A DNA stretch of 64,000 bases, taken from positions 409,786-473,785 of the forward strand of contig NZ_JACSNR010000001.1 in assembly GCF_016901815.1 (NCBI RefSeq), given 5' to 3'. The first letter of the stretch is position 1; the number at the start of each line of letters is the position of its first letter. Below, piece after piece: positions 59,132 to 64,000 of this stretch. The DNA comes from Hydrogenoanaerobacterium saccharovorans. Lineage in GTDB: Bacteria > Bacillota > Clostridia > Oscillospirales > Ruminococcaceae. Below the pieces are notes generated by a model, which was given only the letters and a program-made list of their open reading frames with translations, did no database searches and was not told the DNA's origin. The translations under genes and the position numbers were made by a program.

Positions 59132-60496
59132 TCAGGCCATTTCATAGGATACAGTGGGCTTTGCCTTCCCGCTGCCATAGCGGTAGAATGCCCAGAAGAA
59201 TCCGAAGGCCATGGTGGCTGCGTTGAAGAGGATCAGTTTGATGTTCATCGAGCTGAGCATGAAGGACGCCTGGATCAGGATCGCGATGCAGGTGATCACC
59301 ATCAGGGCATAGAACACCGGAATCGGTACCCGGAACTGGCTCTTTTCCCAGGCTTCGGGGAACATCTTGGGCAGCTTCATGGCGGTGGTGGTCAGAACCA
59401 GGTTGTTGATATAGCCCAGAATCTGTACCAGCGACGAGATCTGCGCAATCTCCAGATCCAGCAGGATCGGAACCACCAGCACGATATAGAAGATGAGCAT
59501 GATCTTCCAGGGGGTCTTGTACCGGGAGAGTTCCGCCAGGCTCTTGGGGAACCAGCCGTCCTCACAGGCCTGCATGATCGGCTTGGTTGCCGACATGATC
59601 TGGGAGTTCAGGGTGGTAGCCAGAGCGAACATGGCGCCGCCCACGATGAAGAAGATGTACAGCGGCTTGGGCAGGATCTCCGCGGCAACCAGGGTCAGGG
59701 GCTGGTTAGCTACTTCCGCCACGGGCAGGACACCGGAGGCAGTGGTGGCAACCAGGCCATACAGCAGAGCCACACCGACGGTGGAAGTTACGATCACGAA
59801 GGGGATATCCTTGGTGGGGTTCTTGCACTCCGCGGATACGCCGAGGATTACAGTGGCGCCGCCGGTGGCAAAGCCCAGGTAAGCGGTGGCGGTCAGGAAG
59901 CCGGTCACGCCGTTGGACAGGAACAGTCCGTCCGCATTGCTGAAGTATGTACCGAAGTCCACGCTGGGCAGGCCGAATACGGCGAACATGGTCAGCGAGA
60001 TGAGCAGGACGATCACCAGCAGGTTCTGGATCTTGGCCATCAGGTCCACGCCGAAGAAGTTGAGGATAAAGAAGATGGTGCCCACCGAAAGAGCGATGAT
60101 CTTCTCACTGCCGCCGGAGGGCAGCAGAGCCACAGCATACTGGGCAAAGGACAGGGCATACATCGCCAGGGACATATTGCCGATGACCGATACAACCGAA
60201 GAATAACCCGCCCACTTATCACCGGCAAAGACGGCGAACTGTGTATAGGCGCCGCCTCGCATACGGATGCAGGAGGTGATGAAGATGGATGGGAAGAAGG
60301 TACACATGGTAAATACAGCAGACAGCATGAACGCCAGGTTTGCCGAACGACCGGTCATGGCGATGGCGACGCCCATCATGGACATGACGCCCGCACCGAT
60401 GATCTGACCGATTGCAATGCCCATCAGTTCCTTTTTCCCCAGGGTCCGGTTCAGATCCTTGGTCGAGGAGAAGGTCTGTTTGGTTGCGGTTGACAT
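59132..60496 (-). CDS. APC family amino-acid permease, copy 2
   Basis: The 454-residue protein is the most divergent of the three tandem copies in codon use and residues (MSTATKQTFSSTKDLNRTLGKKELMGIAIG; AYTQFAVFAGDKWAGYSSVVSVIGNMSL), but keeps helix 1 GAGVMSMMGVAIAMTGRS and helix 6 GFATGGATVILGVSAECKNPTKDIPF. It uses more G/C-rich codons than copies 1 and 3. ATG 60496 has GGGGG eight to nine bases upstream, a weaker site than its neighbours. The substrate should be the same class as the others. Confidence 0.88.
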   Translation of the reverse strand: MSTATKQTFSSTKDLNRTLGKKELMGIAIGQIIGAGVMSMMGVAIAMTGRSANLAFMLSAVFTMCTFFPSIFITSCIRMRGGAYTQFAVFAGDKWAGYSSVVSVIGNMSLAMYALSFAQYAVALLPSGGSEKIIALSVGTIFFILNFFGVDLMAKIQNLLVIVLLISLTMFAVFGLPSVDFGTYFSNADGLFLSNGVTGFLTATAYLGFATGGATVILGVSAECKNPTKDIPFVIVTSTVGVALLYGLVATTASGVLPVAEVANQPLTLVAAEILPKPLYIFFIVGGAMFALATTLNSQIMSATKPIMQACEDGWFPKSLAELSRYKTPWKIMLIFYIVLVVPILLDLEIAQISSLVQILGYINNLVLTTTAMKLPKMFPEAWEKSQFRVPIPVFYALMVITCIAILIQASFMLSSMNIKLILFNAATMAFGFFWAFYRYGSGKAKPTVSYEMA

Positions 60497-60749
60497 GGAA
60501 AAGCCCCCATTCTGTTTGAGATAGTTGGAAATACCCAGTGAAACAGTAAAAAACGAAAGCCGTCCGTTCCCGCCGTGCTTCCTCCTTCTCCAGCAGAGCC
60601 GGTCCCAGGCATTTCTTCGTTTCACTATCAGAATATGCGCGCTCTGTCCTGATTTACCACTCCCATTCCCTGTATCCCCGCAGCCCGGAAAGAAAACTTT
60701 CCCGCCGGCGTCTTTCCCCCGACCCGACTGCTGTCTGTATGGCATAAGA

Positions 60750-60783
60750 AAAGACCGGACAGTCTTGAAACTGTCCGGTCTTT
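60750..60783 (-). terminator. Terminator after APC copy 3
   Basis: AAAGACCGGACAG and CTGTCCGGTCTTT form a perfect stem; on the minus strand the tail is TTCTT. Confidence 0.8.
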
Positions 60784-60830
60784 GCGGTCTGATATGGTCG
60801 TATCAAAAAATCGGAAGGGTTCCGGCAGGG

Positions 60831-62195
60831 TTATGCCATTTCGTAGGATACAGTGGGCTTGGCCTTGCCAGTACCGGTTCTGTAGAAGGCCCAGATGAAG
60901 CCGGCTGCCATTACAGCTACGTTGAAGATGATCAGCTGGAGAGTCATCGACTTGAGCATGAAGGATGCCTGAACCAGCAGAGCTGCGCAGGTGATGATCA
61001 TCAGGGTGTTGAATACAGGAGTCGGTACATGGAACTGGCTCTTCTCCCATGCTTCGGGGAACATCTTGGGCAGCTTCATAGCTGTGATGGTCAGAACCAG
61101 GTTGTTCAGGTAGCCCAGAATCTGTACGATGGAGGAGATCTGAGCAATGTTCAGGTCAGCCAGGATCGGCACAACCAGAATGAAGTAGTAGATAACCAGG
61201 ATCTTCCACGGGGTCTTGTACTTGGACAGAGAAGCCAGGCTCTGCGGGAACCAGCCGTCCTCACAGGACTGCATAACAGGCTTGGTGCAGGACATGATCT
61301 GAGAGTTCAGAGTGGTAGCCAGAGCGAACATAGCACCGCCCACGATGAAGAAGATGTACAGGGGCTTGGGCAGGATCTCAGCGGCAACCAGAGTCAGAGG
61401 CTGGTTGGCAACCTCCGGAACAGGCAGTACACCAGAAGCGGTGGTAGCTACCAGGCCGTACAAGATTGCAACGCTTACAGTGGAAACGATGATTACGAAG
61501 GGAATATCCTTGGTGGGGTTCTTACACTCAGCAGATACACCAAGGATTACGGTAGCACCGCCGGTAGCGAAGCCCAGGTAAGCAACTGCGGTCAGGAAGC
61601 CGCTGATGCCTCCGGTCATGAACATACCGTCAGCGTTGCTGAAGTAGGTAGCCAGGTCAACCTGGGGCAGACCGAATACTGCGAACATGGTCAGCGAGAT
61701 CACCAGCACGATAACCAGCAGGTTCTGGATCTTGGCCATCAGGTCAACGCCGAAGTAGTTCAGGACGAAGAACAGGGTACCAACAATCAGAGCGATTACC
61801 TTCTGGCTGCCGCCGGTGGGCAGCAGAGCCAGTGCATACTCAGCGAAGGACAGAGCGTACATAGCCAGAGACATATTGGTGATGAAGTAGACCACCGAGT
61901 AGTAACCGGCCCATTTGTCGCCGGCGAAGATGGCGAACTGGGTGTACATACCGCCTCTCATACGGATGCAAGAGGTGATGAAGATGGACGGGAAGAATGT
62001 GCACATGGTGAACACGGCGGAGAGCATGAACGCCAGGTTAGCCGAACGACCGGTCATGGCGATCGCAACGCCCATCATGGACATGATACCGGCACCGATG
62101 ATCTGGCCGATGGCAATGCCCATCAGTTCCTTCTTACCAAGGGTACGCTTGAGGTCCTTGGTAGAAGAGAAAGTTTGCTGTTTCTCAGTAGACAT
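60831..62195 (-). CDS. APC family amino-acid permease, copy 3
   Basis: The 454-residue protein (MSTEKQQTFSSTKDLKRTLGKKELMG) is nearly the same as copy 1 through most of its length, including at the DNA level, with differences mainly in the loop GLPQVDLATYFSNADGMFMTGGISG and helix 5. Helix 1 and helix 6 motifs are intact. ATG 62195 follows TTAGGAGGTCAAACTTTT, the best binding site of the three. Its promoter is at 62328-62356 in an A/T-rich region. The first gene of the triplication by transcription order. Confidence 0.88.
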   Translation of the reverse strand: MSTEKQQTFSSTKDLKRTLGKKELMGIAIGQIIGAGIMSMMGVAIAMTGRSANLAFMLSAVFTMCTFFPSIFITSCIRMRGGMYTQFAIFAGDKWAGYYSVVYFITNMSLAMYALSFAEYALALLPTGGSQKVIALIVGTLFFVLNYFGVDLMAKIQNLLVIVLVISLTMFAVFGLPQVDLATYFSNADGMFMTGGISGFLTAVAYLGFATGGATVILGVSAECKNPTKDIPFVIIVSTVSVAILYGLVATTASGVLPVPEVANQPLTLVAAEILPKPLYIFFIVGGAMFALATTLNSQIMSCTKPVMQSCEDGWFPQSLASLSKYKTPWKILVIYYFILVVPILADLNIAQISSIVQILGYLNNLVLTITAMKLPKMFPEAWEKSQFHVPTPVFNTLMIITCAALLVQASFMLKSMTLQLIIFNVAVMAAGFIWAFYRTGTGKAKPTVSYEMA

Positions 62196-62327
62196 AAAAG
62201 TTTGACCTCCTAAAGGTGCTCCCGGCGGAGCAGAATATACAACAGCTTTGCAGGCTGAACGCAGGCAATCCCGCCAGCCGGCCCTTCCGAAGTGACCATG
62301 CAGAAATCAGATCGCCTGACAGGTTAT

Positions 62328-62356
62328 AGTTTATCATTTCTTGTCTACTTATGCAA
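62328..62356 (-). promoter_or_regulatory. APC copy 3 promoter
   Basis: TTGCAT and TAAACT on the minus strand are 17 bases apart. The leader of about 120 bases is G/C-rich compared with the A/T-rich DNA beyond. Confidence 0.65.
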
Positions 62357-63892
62357 TATAGCTTAATAATTTTCATTTACTTTAGTCAAAAATTATTCAT
62401 AGGAATATTGCAACTCATACAAAAGACAAATTGGAATTTGAGTAATATAATCAAATTTATACGATAGTTTTAGTTCAAATTAACCTATAATATGCCTGAT
62501 ATTTCCATGTACAAACTATGCTTTGTCGGGAATCTCTGAAAAACTTTGCCATTCTCTACAAGTTAAAGAACTATATTTAGGCAATTATATCCATTAACTT
62601 TACATTTCTACTGCTTTATCAGGCTAACAGACTGCAAATAAAGGCGCATAGGGTCAATTTAGCTAATAATTGCTATTCATTTTTGTCTGATAAATCGATG
62701 GAAGGCAAAAATCCCTGCTGATCCGTCCACTTTCCTGGAACTGACAGACCATCCATGAACTGGTCCGGCTGCCTCGAGTGCCTGTCCGCATAAAACAGAC
62801 GACCGCCCATGCATGGCATCAACCCGGGTCTGGCTGTTCCGTTATACAGCGAAGTCCCGGGCGACAGCACACCGGCGCACACTCGGACATACTCCCACGG
62901 GATCAGTTTCAGGAAATCCCAGTGCCGCCCTATTATAATAAGGTATCTGTGATCTGGCAGCGAAACAATCGCATATCCCTGTGGGCTCCCGCCTGCCCCG
63001 TTGCCGCCTAAGCAGAGAGCCGTCCAGTGCCGCCGGATCGTCCGTGCCGCTGCCATGCGGTGACTATCCTGCTACACTCCCGCAAAGGGCACAAAGCCGG
63101 CACAGTGCCCCTCCTATGGGCATCAGTCGGGAACGGACCGGGAACGCCTTCAGAGAGCTCCGAAATATCTGCGGACTGCATGGAGCTCTGTGACGCCCAT
63201 CTGAAACCGTATTCCCCTTCCCAATCCCGATAGCCCCAGGAAAGCCCAGGCGCTCCTGGGGAGCTGGCGCAGAGTCTGTGCAGCGCTTTAGCGGCAGTAT
63301 GGACATAGCGGTACAGGAAGGCCACCCGCGGCGTCTGTGGCGTACTCTCTGGTCAATGGGCGGGTATTAGCCTTTGTCTTTCTTCCCTGCCCATCTGAAC
63401 GCTGCACAGCACCATTGCAGACAAGGACAGTGCCCTTCGTCAGCCTGGTGTCGGATTGCCCTGAGGCCCGCCCTTGACCGCACGAACCAGGGAAGCAGAT
63501 TCACGCTTCTGCTTAATACCTGTCTGGCAGCATAGATGGCACTGCATTCCCAGAGTAAGTACAGGCAAGTATGTGCAGCGCCAGCAGGGGCCAGAGAAGG
63601 GGTGCCAGGGCTTTATCCTGATAGCGTTCCATGTCGTCATCTGTCCGCACTCTCCACTGCCTGCGTGACGTGCTGCAGCAAGGGTCTGTTTTGTCGACAA
63701 ATTGCGCCCTATTATAAATAGGTATAAGATGGAAGCCGTACACAATATTGGAATCCTGTTCAGAGGCTTCACAGCACCCCCTTAGCCCCGTGCCGCAGCA
63801 TTCCATACCCGGCGCCGGAGCCTACTTTCAACACAGCTCTGTGGAAAACTCCGCTGCTTTAGATCAGGGCAGTCCCACAGTTGTCAGAAAAC
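62357..63892. other. Apparently non-coding region of about 1.5 kb
   Basis: 62357-62690 is very A/T-rich with nothing recognisable. 62690-63892 returns to the base composition of coding DNA, yet no frame on either strand has a credible start, length or family pattern. Two similar boxes, CGCCCTATTATAATAAGGTAT (split at 62926-62946) and CGCCCTATTATAAATAGGTAT (63705-63726), lie 780 bases apart. It may be a decayed gene region, a pair of long RNAs, or a divergent gene. Confidence 0.5.
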
Positions 63893-63896
63893 AAAA

Positions 63897-63925
63897 AAGA
63901 AGCACCCGAAAAACGGATGCTTCTT
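63897..63925 (-). terminator. Terminator after tRNA-Asn
   Basis: AAGAAGCA.CCG and CGG.TGCTTCTT form the stem, with a T run on the minus strand. Confidence 0.9.
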
Positions 63926-63929
63926 AGCA

Positions 63930-64000
63930 TGGCTCCCCAAGTTGGACTCGAACCAACGACCCTGCGATTAACAGTCGCATGCTCTACCGACTGAGCTATT
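63930..64000 (-). tRNA. tRNA-Asn (GTT), 5' end outside window
   Basis: On the minus strand the sequence has the anticodon loop CTGTTAA with anticodon GTT, the T arm GGTCGTTGGTTCGAGTCC (T loop TTCGAGT), and a 3' end GGGGAGCCA with encoded CCA at 63930-63932. The D arm AGCTCAGTCGGTAGAGC is also visible. The first bases of the acceptor stem fall beyond base 64000. A terminator follows. Confidence 0.95.

Noticed and set aside
62673..63056. 127-codon frame on the minus strand
   Set aside because: It reads somewhat protein-like in the middle, but there is no ribosome binding site, family pattern or codon bias like the neighbours. Kept only as part of the unexplained region.
62926..63726. The two CGCCCTATTATAA boxes as promoters
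   Set aside because: TATAAT is present, but no acceptable -35 box lies at the right distance on either strand.
63440..63772. 110-codon frame on the minus strand
   Set aside because: No binding site, low coding character and no recognisable motif.

Overview
The window is a stretch of chromosome from a Gram-positive-type anaerobe, most likely a member of the Oscillospiraceae (Faecalibacterium, Gemmiger or Subdoligranulum-like). The reasons are the GC-rich codons (by eye about 58% GC), strong AGGAGG ribosome binding sites, and typical Clostridia gene sets: mreB/mreC with maf and DUF4321, the DUF1292 protein, QueT, PyrK/PyrD, TypA and a DinR-type LexA box. No CRISPR array, prophage, insertion sequence or biosynthetic cluster was seen. 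The genus is an inference.

Layout. 1-6200 is a minus-strand cell-shape and housekeeping block: mreC (cut by the window edge), mreB, maf, DUF4321, dut, a U32 peptidase-family protein and zapA. 6394-8295 (plus) holds a lipoprotein, a flavin reductase and an acyltransferase-like membrane protein. 8487-18196 (minus) runs prsA-like foldase, mfd, a GNAT enzyme, pth, prs, glmU and rodA. 18526-22505 (plus) is fhs-tsaE-tsaB-rpiB-upp. 22560-25340 is rich in non-coding structure: a degenerate tandem repeat, a secreted cyclophilin gene, a candidate large structured RNA of about 580 nt with its own promoter and terminator, and a probable 6S RNA between the DUF1292 gene and tcdA. 25336-33726 holds tcdA, a split TSUP transporter, a SpoIIQ-like M23 protein, dusB, and polA-rimI-tsaD followed by a 46-codon membrane protein.

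33727-36440 stands out. A secreted surface-type protein ends right after an NPDTG sorting motif, where a set of palindromes begins, and its promoter has nine G residues between the -35 and -10 boxes. That is the architecture of a phase-variable promoter. Next comes queT with a probable preQ1 riboswitch. 36442-42543 carries pyrK-pyrD-ruvX, two lipoproteins, a GNAT enzyme and a YfcC-type transporter. 42839-47297 (minus) has a polar amino-acid ABC transporter whose binding-protein gene carries a one-base frameshift, a metallo-beta-lactamase-fold hydrolase and an AraC-type regulator. 47509-52522 holds a YcxB-like protein, typA, lexA with an SOS box, a candidate small RNA and hflX with a terminator in its leader. 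52588-56682 is a phnD-phnC-phnE-phnE phosphonate-type importer. 57296-62195 is a tandem triplication of an APC-family amino-acid permease. The window ends with about 1.5 kb of apparently non-coding DNA and a partial tRNA-Asn.

Functional links: the Rod-complex genes (mreB, mreC, rodA), the t6A tRNA-modification genes (tsaB, tsaE, tsaD, tcdA) and folate and nucleotide supply (fhs, prs, upp, pyrK/D, dut) are each spread over several operons here. Three separate amino-acid uptake systems (ABC, YfcC, three APC copies) suggest an amino-acid-scavenging life. The most promising undescribed elements are RNA and regulatory features rather than protein systems.
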